64,000 nucleotides of DNA from Rhizobiales bacterium TMED25 (GTDB lineage Bacteria > Pseudomonadota > Alphaproteobacteria > Rhizobiales > TMED25), in assembly GCA_002168075.1 (NCBI GenBank), contig NHCE01000001.1, positions 1-64,000 of the forward strand, written 5' to 3'. Position numbers and translations under genes: made by a program. The notes under the pieces were generated by a model. The model searched no databases, had not been told where the DNA came from, and worked only from the letters and a program-made list of their open reading frames with translations. This document shows, piece after piece, positions 33,793 through 43,512 of this stretch (position 1 is the first letter of the stretch; every line of letters starts with the position of its first letter).

Positions 33793-34896
33793 TTATAAAT
33801 AATTATTTTCTATAATTTCAATAAATTTTCTATTTCCAATATCAATATTACATTCGTAAGCGTGCTTAGCCATTTGTTCTATTTTTATTGTATCTTTAAA
33901 TAAGACCTCTAACTTCTTTGCAAAATCATTAAGATTAATAACACTCTCATCATAAAAGATAGATGCACCGGTATCATTCAAAAAGGATGCATTATGATAT
34001 TGATCACTATCAATAGACGTTGATAGCGGAATTAGTATTGAAGCTCTTCCAATTGTGCATATTTCAAATACTGTATTTGCTCCTGCCCTTGCAATTATAA
34101 GGTCAGCTTGATTGATATAGTATCCAATATCTTGAAAGAAATTTTTTATTTCATGATCAATATTTAAGCTTGAATATATATTTTCTAATATTTTTTCATC
34201 ACCAACATTGCAATTTTGGAATAACTTGATTTCTTTCCTTATAGAATTTGGAAGATAAGAAATTACTTTTGGGATAATATCAGTAAAAGCCCGTGACCCC
34301 TGGCTACCTCCAATAATAAGTATATTTAATTTCTTATTCCTCTTATATTCGAAATTACTTTTCCTATATTTGACTATTTGATTTCTTAGTGGTAAGCCCA
34401 CATAGGTAATTTTATCTTTAAAGTTCAATTTAATACTCTTTGTATTATGAAATGATACTGTAATATTGTTCGCAAAATTAGATAATAATCTATTTGCTCG
34501 ACCCATAATTGCATTTTGTTCGTGTATAATAATTGGTATTCTTAAAATATATCCCGCTAGACATGGAGGTATAGAAGTATAACCTCCAAATGCAATTATG
34601 ACTGATGGAGATATTCTTCTCAGTATGACCAATGATTTGATGAATCCACTAAATATTTTGAACGGGAATAGAAATGTTTCCTTTCTCGATTTCCTATACG
34701 GTGAGGAAGAGTTTATCTGATATAAAAAACTTGATTCAACTTGATCGAAATATTTTTTACCCCTTTTATCTGTAAGATAATATACTTCTTTGGTGGGATC
34801 TTTCAATAAATTCTCACTTAATGAAATTGCAGGAGAGACATGTCCCCCAGTTCCACCTGCAATTAAAATTATTTTTTTTTTAGAAGATTTTTTCAT
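33793..34896 (-). CDS. murG: MurG undecaprenyl-PP-MurNAc-pentapeptide GlcNAc transferase
   Basis: MurG converts lipid I to lipid II on the inner face of the cytoplasmic membrane. The 367-residue GT-B protein has the glycine-rich loop AGGTGGHVSPAISLSE near 13-28, the second G loop GGSQGSRAF near 197-205, and the UDP-GlcNAc pocket IARAGANTVFE near 270-280. The C-terminal helix is complete. It follows ftsW by 6 nt and precedes murC by 5 nt. Confidence 0.97.
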   Translation of the reverse strand: MKKSSKKKIILIAGGTGGHVSPAISLSENLLKDPTKEVYYLTDKRGKKYFDQVESSFLYQINSSSPYRKSRKETFLFPFKIFSGFIKSLVILRRISPSVIIAFGGYTSIPPCLAGYILRIPIIIHEQNAIMGRANRLLSNFANNITVSFHNTKSIKLNFKDKITYVGLPLRNQIVKYRKSNFEYKRNKKLNILIIGGSQGSRAFTDIIPKVISYLPNSIRKEIKLFQNCNVGDEKILENIYSSLNIDHEIKNFFQDIGYYINQADLIIARAGANTVFEICTIGRASILIPLSTSIDSDQYHNASFLNDTGASIFYDESVINLNDFAKKLEVLFKDTIKIEQMAKHAYECNIDIGNRKFIEIIENNYL

Positions 34897-34902
34897 TTAT
34901 AT

Positions 34903-36045
34903 TCAATTTTGGAAATTTAATTTTCGAGAGGAATAGATATAGCTATTATTTTTTTGCCTAGTAAAAGCTAAAATAAGTCCGAAAGTCATCGCTATAGATA
35001 AAGCCGAGGAGCCACCATAAGAAATAAATGGAAGCGTCATTCCTTTTGTTGGAACAATACCTAAATTTACTGCGATATTAATACCAACTTGAATGCAAAT
35101 AAGAGATGTTAGACCGATTGTAGCAATTTTTGCAAATAGATTTTCTTGTTTTAAAGATCTACTTAATCCTCTATAGACAATAAAAGCAAATAGAGAAATT
35201 ATTATAAAACAGCTAATCAAACCAAATTCTTCAGCAGCCACAGCAAATATGAAATCTGTATGAGCATCAGGAAGTATATTTTTTATTACACCTTCACCTG
35301 GCCCCACTCCAAACCACCCACCCTGTAATATTGCATTGTAAGCGGTATCGATTTGATAGGTATCACCAAGCGATGGGTTAAAAAATATATTTAATCTTTG
35401 ATAAAAATGATCCACATAAAGGTATGATAACCCAATACCAATTAGAGATAGAATAAATATTGTGAAGCCAACTATTAATGGCATTCCGGAAATGAAATAA
35501 ATGATCGAAGCCGCTAGGGTAATAAGTATTGTTTGTCCGATATCAGGTTGAAGAATTAAACCGAATGCAAAAAGGGAATATAACATAAGTGATATTATTT
35601 TTGATGGGACAGTTTTGACAATAGACTCAGATAGAAACCATGAAATTAAAACTATAAAAGTTGGTTTGGCGAACTCTGAAGGTTGTACCGAGATAATGCC
35701 TAAATCCAACCACCTTGTAGCTCCTTTTATTGGAGTGCCAAATATATTTAAGAAAAATATTGTAATTAGTGAAGTGATGAAAATTATGAGGCATAACCTT
35801 CTCAAATTTTTTAAATTTAAGAAAGAGAAAAAAAACATCACCAATATACCTAATATGAAAAATAAAAATTGTCTTTTGACAAAGTAATATTGATTTAATG
35901 ACAGTTTCTCGGCAATCGGAGGACTTGCTGCTAAGTTTAAAACAATACCAAAAATTATCAATAAAACTATGGAACCAAGTTGCACCTTATCAATTGTCCA
36001 CCACCAATCTGAAATATGAGATTTCCTTGATCTAGTAATTTTCAT
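34903..36045 (-). CDS. ftsW: Lipid II polymerase FtsW (SEDS family)
   Basis: FtsW is the septal peptidoglycan glycosyltransferase that works with FtsI. The protein (about 380 residues) has around ten hydrophobic segments. SEDS signatures are GATRWLDLGIISVQPSEFAKP, LLQPDIGQT-like LILQPDIGQTILI, the periplasmic PDAHTDFIFAVAAEE and the C-terminal PFISYGGSS. I choose ATG 36045, with AAGAG 8 nt upstream, over GTG 36054, three codons earlier. Either start overlaps the murD stop. Confidence 0.95.
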   Translation of the reverse strand: MKITRSRKSHISDWWWTIDKVQLGSIVLLIIFGIVLNLAASPPIAEKLSLNQYYFVKRQFLFFILGILVMFFFSFLNLKNLRRLCLIIFITSLITIFFLNIFGTPIKGATRWLDLGIISVQPSEFAKPTFIVLISWFLSESIVKTVPSKIISLMLYSLFAFGLILQPDIGQTILITLAASIIYFISGMPLIVGFTIFILSLIGIGLSYLYVDHFYQRLNIFFNPSLGDTYQIDTAYNAILQGGWFGVGPGEGVIKNILPDAHTDFIFAVAAEEFGLISCFIIISLFAFIVYRGLSRSLKQENLFAKIATIGLTSLICIQVGINIAVNLGIVPTKGMTLPFISYGGSSALSIAMTFGLILAFTRQKNNSYIYSSRKLNFQN

Positions 36046-37444
36046 ATTTATCACTCTTGATATTATTTACTAATTCACAAAACTTATTACCTCTCTCTTC
36101 AAAGTTTGCAAATTGATCAAATGAGGCGCAAGCTGGAGAAAATAAAACTGTAGCTTTAGTTGGTATATAATTTGCATCTCGAATCGCACTATTTAATGCA
36201 ATATCAAGTGTACCGCAAACTTCATATTTAATTCCGCAACTCATCAAACAATCACGAAAAGAATCGGCCGCCTGCCCAATTAAGTATGCCTTCTCTATAT
36301 TTTGAAATGAGTCCTTAATTTCATCTATACCTCCATATTTTTTTATTCCGCCTAAAATCCAAAATACATTAGTAAATGACTGAATGGCAATCTTGGAGGC
36401 AAATGCGTTCGTTGCTTTACTGTCATTTATAAAATCAATATTATTATGTGTGCCGATATACTCTGACCTGTGTTTTAGGCTTTTGAAAGTTTGAAAATAA
36501 GATAGGTATTCAGAGTACTGAAATCCTAACGTTTCCATACATGCTACTGAGGCCGATATATTTTCAATATTAATTGTTCTATTCATAGATCCTGTTAATT
36601 CGAGTGAGTATTGGAGATTCCCTCCATTTTTTTCTATATATAGCGTCTTTTGAGTTTTAGAATTATCATTTTTATAATGGTATTTACTGTAATATTGATT
36701 AACAAAACAAATTCTTTTTGCTCTTATCTGTTTTGAGTCGATTGTGTTAGAAATAATTCCACCATCTAATCCAAGTATTGCAAAATCATTTTCATCTTGA
36801 TGACTAAATAGATCAAATTTGATATCCACATAGTTCATAAAGGTACCATGCCTATCAATGTGATCTGGACTTATATTCAGAAGAATGGCAATATGGGGTT
36901 TAATATTATGGCATAGCTCAATTTGATATGATGAAATTTCAATTATAAAAATTGTATCTTCATTGGTAAGATCAAATTCTAGAACACTTCTAGTACCTAT
37001 ATTACCTCCAACCTGTACCGTCTCATTGAGCCCTTTCATTAGATGATCTATTAGCATAACAGTTGAAGATTTTCCATTAGTTCCAGTTACCATAATAACT
37101 TTATTTTTCAGATTTCTTTTATACAATTCATCCATAAATAACTGTATATCTCCAAGAATTGGAACATTTTTTAGTCTTGCATGTTTTACTAAGCTGTGTG
37201 GTATTGGATTTTTAAAATTAATTCCAGGGCTTAAAATAATAGCATCGTAATCTTTTATATTAATTTCATCTGGATTAATGAGTATTTTTTTAAATTCCGA
37301 ATATGTTTTTCTAATATCAGCATTATCGTCCCAAGCATGCACAAGAGCTCCACCACTTGACAAGGAGTTCACAGTACTCTTTCCAGATAAACCTAATCCT
37401 AAAACAAAAATTTTTTGATCTTTCCTATGAGTTAATGAAATCAT
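36032..37444 (-). CDS. murD: UDP-N-acetylmuramoyl-L-alanine--D-glutamate ligase
   Basis: MurD adds D-glutamate to the stem peptide. The 470-residue protein begins with VLGLGLSGKSTVNSLSSGG near 14-32, then carries the P-loop VTGTNGKSSTVML near 119-131, the metal-site segment IIEISSYQIEL, LNISPDHIDRHGTF and the C-terminal domain with FINDSKATNAFA and WILGG. It is between mraY and ftsW; the end overlaps ftsW by 14 nt with the preferred ftsW start. Confidence 0.97.
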   Translation of the reverse strand: MISLTHRKDQKIFVLGLGLSGKSTVNSLSSGGALVHAWDDNADIRKTYSEFKKILINPDEINIKDYDAIILSPGINFKNPIPHSLVKHARLKNVPILGDIQLFMDELYKRNLKNKVIMVTGTNGKSSTVMLIDHLMKGLNETVQVGGNIGTRSVLEFDLTNEDTIFIIEISSYQIELCHNIKPHIAILLNISPDHIDRHGTFMNYVDIKFDLFSHQDENDFAILGLDGGIISNTIDSKQIRAKRICFVNQYYSKYHYKNDNSKTQKTLYIEKNGGNLQYSLELTGSMNRTINIENISASVACMETLGFQYSEYLSYFQTFKSLKHRSEYIGTHNNIDFINDSKATNAFASKIAIQSFTNVFWILGGIKKYGGIDEIKDSFQNIEKAYLIGQAADSFRDCLMSCGIKYEVCGTLDIALNSAIRDANYIPTKATVLFSPACASFDQFANFEERGNKFCELVNNIKSDKYENY

Positions 37445-37460
37445 TACATTTCCAAATTGG

Positions 37461-38546
37461 TTATCTTAGCTTAAGAGTTAATAATCCAATCATTGCAAGA
37501 ATAAGAGATATTATCCAAAACCTAATGACAATAGTTGCTTCACTCCAACCTTTTTGCTCAAAATGATGATGTAGTGGTGCCATTTTAAATATTCTTTTAC
37601 CCGTATACCTGTAACTTATTACCTGTACAATGACTGAAATTGCCTCTAGAACAAACAAACCTCCAATTATCATTAGAACTAACTCATGCTTTGTTATAAT
37701 TGCAATAATCCCAATTATAGAACCAAGCGATAAAGACCCAGTATCCCCCATAAATATCATGGCAGGAGGTGCGTTATACCAGAGAAATCCTAGACCTGCG
37801 CCAATAACTGCACCACATATAATTGCAAGTTCACCAGATCCGGACATGTATTGGATATTTAAATATTCTGCAAAAAGTACATTTCCTGTAAGATAAGCAA
37901 TGAGACCAAAACTGCCCACCGCAATCATTACGGGCATAATTGCAAGACCATCCAGGCCATCGGTTAGATTGACTGAATTACTCGAGCCTATTATAACTAA
38001 AGCTCCAAATACTAGAAAAAATATTCCTAGATTTATTGAAAAATCTTTTAGAAATGGAACATAAACTACTGGTTGGAAATCATCAGTAAATATTAGTAAA
38101 TACAAAATAGTAATAATGGCTATACCTGCTTGTAATAAAAATTTCAATAGGCTCTTCATTCCATTTGGAGATGATTTTGTAACTTTTAAAAAGTCATCAT
38201 AGAAACCAATTAAACCAAATGAAATTGTAACAAAACCTACTATCCATACATATTTATTATTTAGATCTACCCAAAGGATTGATGAAATCAATACACCCAA
38301 CAAAATTATGAACCCACCCATCGTTGGAGTACCAGATTTTTCAATTATATGCCGTTTAGGACCATCTTGACGTATAGGTTGCCCATTTTTTTGGTGTTTT
38401 TTTAGGTACCTTATTATTGTTGGACTTAGAAAAAATACAATTATCCCAGATGTAAAAGTTGCTGCAACAGTTCTTGTTGTAATATAAGCAAATGCATTTA
38501 ATAATGGGAATACCGCCAAAAGCTCATTGATAAGTAGAATTAGCAT
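37461..38546 (-). CDS. mraY: Phospho-MurNAc-pentapeptide translocase MraY
   Basis: MraY makes lipid I from UDP-MurNAc-pentapeptide and undecaprenyl phosphate in the inner membrane. The 361 residues have about ten transmembrane segments. Motifs are GTPTMGGFIILLG near 71-83, FGLIGFYDDFLKVTK near 113-127 (DD pair), NLTDGLDGLA (third catalytic Asp), FMGDTGSLSLG and the cytoplasmic HHHFEQKGW. It is the standard length and in the usual murF-mraY-murD order. Confidence 0.98.
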   Translation of the reverse strand: MLILLINELLAVFPLLNAFAYITTRTVAATFTSGIIVFFLSPTIIRYLKKHQKNGQPIRQDGPKRHIIEKSGTPTMGGFIILLGVLISSILWVDLNNKYVWIVGFVTISFGLIGFYDDFLKVTKSSPNGMKSLLKFLLQAGIAIITILYLLIFTDDFQPVVYVPFLKDFSINLGIFFLVFGALVIIGSSNSVNLTDGLDGLAIMPVMIAVGSFGLIAYLTGNVLFAEYLNIQYMSGSGELAIICGAVIGAGLGFLWYNAPPAMIFMGDTGSLSLGSIIGIIAIITKHELVLMIIGGLFVLEAISVIVQVISYRYTGKRIFKMAPLHHHFEQKGWSEATIVIRFWIISLILAMIGLLTLKLR

Positions 38547-38573
38547 ATAAGTCTTATCCTTATAAAAATCCGA

Positions 38574-39992
38574 TTATAAACGTAAATAATTAATAAAATC
38601 CTGAACAAGTTTGTTTAATCCAATTTGATTACCACCTTTGAAAAAAAATAAATCTCCATTTTTTATATCAAAATATTCTTTTATATCTATTGAATTACAA
38701 GATTTGAATAACTGAGCTTGCTTATCCTTATTTATACTTTCAAAATATGATGATAAAATATCTCCACAAAAATAAACTTTATCAATCTCGGAGTCATTTA
38801 TGACTTGGACTAATCTTGAATGATACTCATCAGTAAACTTACCTAATTCTAGCATATCACCTATGATGGCTATTTTACGTAAAACATTATTACTTCTATA
38901 TTCACTAACTGATTTTATGGCATGTGTCATAGACTCAGGACTTGCATTGTAGGTATCATTAATTAATTTTATAACACCCCCATTATATCCAAAATCAAGA
39001 TCTTGCCATCTTCCATCAGGACCTTCAGACTCTTCCAATCTTTTCAATATATCATTGGGGGCAATACCTAATATATTGCCGACTGCCAAAATAGGCATGT
39101 AATTTTCAAATATACTTGAATTGCTTTTTTTAGATTTAGATTTATAAGTCTTTCCACCAATTAAAAAATTTAGAATAGAGTAATTTTTATCTTTAGTTAT
39201 TGGAAGTATTTGAATATCAGATTCAGGTGATTTACCAAATGTTATAAATTTAATTTTACGATGATTATTTCTATCTCTTAAAAGATCTAAATATTCACTG
39301 TCATTCGGTAATATTGCAATCGAGTCTTCTGACATACCCATCATAATATCAGACTTCTCAATCGCGATTGCCTTCCTACTTCCTAAATTCCCGATATGCG
39401 CATCCCCAATATTAGTAATTATTGAGATATCTGGGTTTATTAACTCGGATAATGCTCCAATCTCATTAACTTTATTCATACCAACCTCAAATATACCATA
39501 CTTTGTGTCTCTATTAACCTTTGCCAATGCTATTGCAACACCCCATTTATTATTAAATGATGCTGGAGATGAATACGTATTTTCGTATTGAGATAAAATA
39601 TCTGCTAAGTAAGTCTTAGTTGTTGTTTTTCCCATACTACCCGTTATGGCAATTCTTGTTGCAATTGATCTATTACTTACATATTTTGCAATTTTGAATA
39701 ACGCATCATATGTATCTTCGACATATATTAATGGAAACTCAGATTTTTTGAATAATTCCATATTTGATATGATTGCGCTAGAAGCTCCTTTTATGAAAGC
39801 TTGCTTTAGATAAGAATGTCCATCTGTATGATTACCTTTTAAGGCTAGAAATATATCACCAACCATCAAACTCCTTGAGTCCAATGATAAGGTACATTTA
39901 TTTTGAATAATTTTAGTATTTACTTTACCGCTAATTATTTTAATTAAATTTGAGGTAGTAAAATCTAATTTAATTCTGTAATTATCTTCCAT
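38574..39992 (-). CDS. murF: UDP-MurNAc-tripeptide--D-Ala-D-Ala ligase
   Basis: MurF adds the D-Ala-D-Ala made by Ddl to the stem peptide. The 472-residue protein shows SLDSRSLMVGDIFLALKG near 36-53, P-loop ITGSMGKTTTKTYLA near 114-128, GIFEVGMNKVNEIG and NDTYNASPESM in the C-terminal domain. The gene ends 27 nt before mraY and begins 6 nt after murE. Many AT-rich codons give unusual Ile and Lys content, as in its neighbours. Confidence 0.97.
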   Translation of the reverse strand: MEDNYRIKLDFTTSNLIKIISGKVNTKIIQNKCTLSLDSRSLMVGDIFLALKGNHTDGHSYLKQAFIKGASSAIISNMELFKKSEFPLIYVEDTYDALFKIAKYVSNRSIATRIAITGSMGKTTTKTYLADILSQYENTYSSPASFNNKWGVAIALAKVNRDTKYGIFEVGMNKVNEIGALSELINPDISIITNIGDAHIGNLGSRKAIAIEKSDIMMGMSEDSIAILPNDSEYLDLLRDRNNHRKIKFITFGKSPESDIQILPITKDKNYSILNFLIGGKTYKSKSKKSNSSIFENYMPILAVGNILGIAPNDILKRLEESEGPDGRWQDLDFGYNGGVIKLINDTYNASPESMTHAIKSVSEYRSNNVLRKIAIIGDMLELGKFTDEYHSRLVQVINDSEIDKVYFCGDILSSYFESINKDKQAQLFKSCNSIDIKEYFDIKNGDLFFFKGGNQIGLNKLVQDFINYLRL

Positions 39993-39998
39993 ATTAAA

Positions 39999-41444
39999 TC
40001 ATAAATCTAAAATACTTTTAACTACAAGCTGGTCCGAAAAAGAAATTTTTGAGTCCTGATAAATCATATACTCTTCGTGACCCTTCCCACAAATTATAAG
40101 GTTATCTCCACTTTCCAATTTATCAATTGCATATTTAATTGCATCGTATCTATCAGGGATTTCAATAAAATTATTTGTATTAACCATTAATTGACTGCGA
40201 ATTTTTTTTGGATCTTCAAATCGCGGATTATCATCAGTTACTATTATAAAATCAGCATAATTTTTTGCAATATCTCTCATGAAATTTCTTTTTCCCTTAT
40301 CTCTATTACCTCCAGCCCCAAAAACTAGGATGAGCTTATTTTTTGTTACTGGTCTGAGCGATTCCAAAACGGCTTTCATTGCTGATGGAGTATGAGCATA
40401 ATCAACATAAATATTCGCATCTGTATACTTTGATGCAACAAACTCTAATCTTCCCGAAATATCTTTAAGTAATGTTATACTCATCAAATAATCCATTAGT
40501 GATATACGACTATCCATTGAGGCTACACAACCGGCAATCGTTGCATTGATTGCTTGAAATAATGCAATGAAAGGAGTTTTTATAACTACTAATTGACCAT
40601 TGGCACTAATTTTAAGATTAATTTTTTTATTACTAGATCTGCTGAATCCTAATAAATTTATGGTTGCGTTTGACGTACCAATAGTTATCAAATTTCGTGA
40701 GCAAATATCATTAATAAAACCATGATACCTCCTATTAATTCCTATTAAATTGACAACAGCTGTACTATCCTTTTCTAATAAGGATGTGAATAATCTTTTT
40801 TTTGCATTTAAATATTGTTTCATATTCTTATGATAATCCAAATGATCTCTTGAAAAGCTTGTAAATGCAGCACCGCTTAATCTTACATTATCAATTCTAT
40901 GTTGATCTAATCCATGACTTGATGCTTCAATTATAACATTATCATAATCACTCATTGATAGGTCATTAAGCTGTTTATGCAGGCTAACTGGATCAGGTGT
41001 AGTTAATGAAGAATCACTGAAAAACCTTGAATTACCCAATGTTCCAATTGAAGCTGAAGCGATCCCATTATTTTTCCATATTTGCTCGGTAAATTTTGCA
41101 ACAGAAGTTTTTCCATTAGTACCTGTTATTGCAGCGACGATCCGCGGCTGATTTGGATAAAATTCTGAACTAATAATTGATAGTTCTTTTCTCACAGAGT
41201 CTACTTTAATAATTGGAATTTTCGTATCTATACTATTATTATCAAAGTTTTTATAAGAAATTATTCCCAAAGCACCCTTATCTATTGCCTGATTTATGTG
41301 AGATAATGCTTTTATTTTTCTTTGCTCTAATGAAAAAAATAAGTCACCTTTATTTACCTCTCGGCTATCTATTGATATCCCCATCACTTCTTGAGATAAC
41401 CCATATGAGTTAATTCTTTTATTTTTGATTAATTGGTTTTTCAT
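39999..41444 (-). CDS. murE: UDP-MurNAc-tripeptide synthetase
   Basis: MurE adds the third residue, expected to be meso-diaminopimelate in this lineage. The 481-residue protein has GISIDSREVNKGDLFF near 23-38, the P-loop AITGTNGKTSVAKF near 105-118, TTPDPVSLHKQL, EASSHGLDQHRI and VDYAHTPSAM. The motif DDNPRFEDP replaces the common DNPR(S/T)E form, with the DNPR core that contacts diaminopimelate intact. It follows ftsI by 17 nt. Confidence 0.96.
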   Translation of the reverse strand: MKNQLIKNKRINSYGLSQEVMGISIDSREVNKGDLFFSLEQRKIKALSHINQAIDKGALGIISYKNFDNNSIDTKIPIIKVDSVRKELSIISSEFYPNQPRIVAAITGTNGKTSVAKFTEQIWKNNGIASASIGTLGNSRFFSDSSLTTPDPVSLHKQLNDLSMSDYDNVIIEASSHGLDQHRIDNVRLSGAAFTSFSRDHLDYHKNMKQYLNAKKRLFTSLLEKDSTAVVNLIGINRRYHGFINDICSRNLITIGTSNATINLLGFSRSSNKKINLKISANGQLVVIKTPFIALFQAINATIAGCVASMDSRISLMDYLMSITLLKDISGRLEFVASKYTDANIYVDYAHTPSAMKAVLESLRPVTKNKLILVFGAGGNRDKGKRNFMRDIAKNYADFIIVTDDNPRFEDPKKIRSQLMVNTNNFIEIPDRYDAIKYAIDKLESGDNLIICGKGHEEYMIYQDSKISFSDQLVVKSILDL

Positions 41445-41461
41445 TATCTTTTAGCAATTAT

Positions 41462-43108
41462 CTAAAGGCTATTTAATGCAACCGTAATCTGATCAAACTC
41501 ATTTAAGGTATCAAATTCTGATGGAATAATATCCAGCATTGGAGCTATTCTGGTGACAATATTTGAAAACGTTGGCGCAACATTATAGCCAGCTGTGGCA
41601 TAACCATGAGTTTCCTCTATGCCTTCGGGCTCATCCAAGAGAAGAAATAATATATACTTAGGCTCGTTAATTGGAAATGCACCAAGGAATGTTGTTCTGA
41701 GTTTATTCTTTTCGTATGTCTTATCGCTAACTTTTTCTGCTGAGCCTGTCTTCCCCCCGACTAGAATACCATCAACTGCTGCATTCTTACCAGAGCCATT
41801 TATAACATTAAGGTACATTAATTTTTTTAATTTATCACTTGTTGTAGGATCAATGACTTGACTATAATCAATTGTCTCATTTGTATTCTTTTTAAGAAAA
41901 GTAGGATGTATTAATCGACCACCATTTACAAGGCTTGCTCCTGCAACTGCTGCATGAAGAGGCGTTATTGCAATACCATGCCCAAATGAAATTGTCATAG
42001 TATTTATTTCTTTCCAGTTAGGCGGAATAATATTTTTTGATGGATCGGGTAATTCAGAACTAATTTGATCCATAAAACCTAATTTTTTTAAAAAAGATTT
42101 ATGATACTCAACACCAAAATCTAAAGCCATTTTTGCAGAACCAATATTTGACGAATATATAAATATCTCCTCCACTGTCAATTCCCGGTTCTTTGCATGA
42201 AAATCGCTAATTGAATGTCTACCAATCTTAATTGGATTAGTTGCATCATATATTGTATCCAAATCAACAACTCCACTATCCAATGCCATTGCGGCAGTAA
42301 AAGCCTTAAATGTTGAACCAATTTCGTATACTGCCTTAGTCACTCGATTTATATTCTCAGGTTTTAATGCATCTTTTGGATAGTGTGGATCAAAATCAGG
42401 TAATGAAGTCATACTAATTACCTCCCCAGTATTAACATTCATTAATACTGACGCTGCACCTTTTGCTGAATACTTTCTCATTGATTTCAATAATTCATCA
42501 CGGATAGCATGGCTTACCTCAAGATCTATAGATAAATGAATATCTTCTGTAATTTCTTTATTTAAATTTTGGTCAATATATTTTTCAATACCTGTTTGTC
42601 CCTTATTATCTATATTTACGTAACCAATAACGTTAGATAAAGTATTAGCTGCACTGTAAAATCTTTTTGTTTCTTCGATAAATTGAATACCAGGTATTCC
42701 TAAATTATGGATTCTCTCTCTTTCTTTTGGAGTAACTCCTCTCTTCAGCCAAACAAATTTTTTATCATTCAATATTTTATTTTCTAAATCTTCACGATAA
42801 AAGTTTGGAACTGCTGATAATATCCTATCTATTACATCATCTTTATTAGATAGAATGTCAGGTCTAATGGCTACAGAGGAAATATCTATATTTAAAGCTA
42901 CTAGGTTGTCATTCCTGTCATAAATATGTGGCCTTTCAGACTTTTGAGTGATTTGTTTTTGTCTTTCATTATTTGGATCAAAAGACATTGACGCTAAATA
43001 AAAAAGTTTTGCTGATAGGATCGAAAATCCAAGAAAAAAGCATAAAAATAAAAATTTTATTCTTATTTGAATTCTATTAATTTTCTTATTTTCTTTTTCT
43101 GTTAACAT
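41462..43108 (-). CDS. ftsI: Septal peptidoglycan transpeptidase (class B PBP3)
   Basis: FtsI cross-links septal peptidoglycan with FtsW. The 548-residue protein has a short basic cytoplasmic tail, a transmembrane helix at about 17-36 and a PBP dimerisation domain with HIYDRNDNLVALN near 61-73. In the transpeptidase domain, S265 and K268 lie in GSTFKAF, SSN is at 319-321 (YSSNIGSAKMA), and the KTG box is in GGKTGSAEKV. The catalytic set is complete. It lies 53 nt after ftsL. Confidence 0.96.
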   Translation of the reverse strand: MLTEKENKKINRIQIRIKFLFLCFFLGFSILSAKLFYLASMSFDPNNERQKQITQKSERPHIYDRNDNLVALNIDISSVAIRPDILSNKDDVIDRILSAVPNFYREDLENKILNDKKFVWLKRGVTPKERERIHNLGIPGIQFIEETKRFYSAANTLSNVIGYVNIDNKGQTGIEKYIDQNLNKEITEDIHLSIDLEVSHAIRDELLKSMRKYSAKGAASVLMNVNTGEVISMTSLPDFDPHYPKDALKPENINRVTKAVYEIGSTFKAFTAAMALDSGVVDLDTIYDATNPIKIGRHSISDFHAKNRELTVEEIFIYSSNIGSAKMALDFGVEYHKSFLKKLGFMDQISSELPDPSKNIIPPNWKEINTMTISFGHGIAITPLHAAVAGASLVNGGRLIHPTFLKKNTNETIDYSQVIDPTTSDKLKKLMYLNVINGSGKNAAVDGILVGGKTGSAEKVSDKTYEKNKLRTTFLGAFPINEPKYILFLLLDEPEGIEETHGYATAGYNVAPTFSNIVTRIAPMLDIIPSEFDTLNEFDQITVALNSL

Positions 43109-43161
43109 TAATATTATTTACAATATGAGTTATTTTTAATGGAAAATCCTATCATTTTTTT

Positions 43162-43512
43162 TTAATTCTGATTTTTTATTTCGGAATAGCCAATTAACGA
43201 TCTTTGTACAAGCTCATCCATAACTATATTTGCCGGCTTTATTGGAATATCTTCGATCTTTCCTATTTGAGATACTTTTATCGGCTCAAGAACTAAATCA
43301 AAATTCTGAGATAACGATTGAATTCTTCCGGGTTGAGATAATAAACTTAGCTCTGCTTTAAGGGTTTTAAGCGAAGTTTCCTCTGATTTAATAAGCTTTT
43401 CAATACCAATTATTTGTTTTGATATATTTTTACTATCATAGCTTATAATGTATAAGGTAAGTGAAGCAATTATGCTTAAAATAAATACTGTTAGGTAAAT
43501 TAATCTTGTCAT
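43162..43512 (-). CDS. ftsL: FtsL-like divisome protein
   Basis: A 116-residue bitopic protein sits exactly at the ftsL position between rsmH and ftsI. It has one N-terminal transmembrane helix (about 4-24), then a heptad-like region ISKQIIGIEKLIKSEETSLKTLKAELSLL, which would form the periplasmic coiled coil that pairs with FtsB. The segment LSQPGRIQSLSQNFDLVLEP is the alphaproteobacterial FtsL conserved patch. FtsL sequences are poorly conserved, so the assignment depends on position and topology. The ATG overlaps the rsmH stop by 4 nt. Confidence 0.82.
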   Translation of the reverse strand: MTRLIYLTVFILSIIASLTLYIISYDSKNISKQIIGIEKLIKSEETSLKTLKAELSLLSQPGRIQSLSQNFDLVLEPIKVSQIGKIEDIPIKPANIVMDELVQRSLIGYSEIKNQN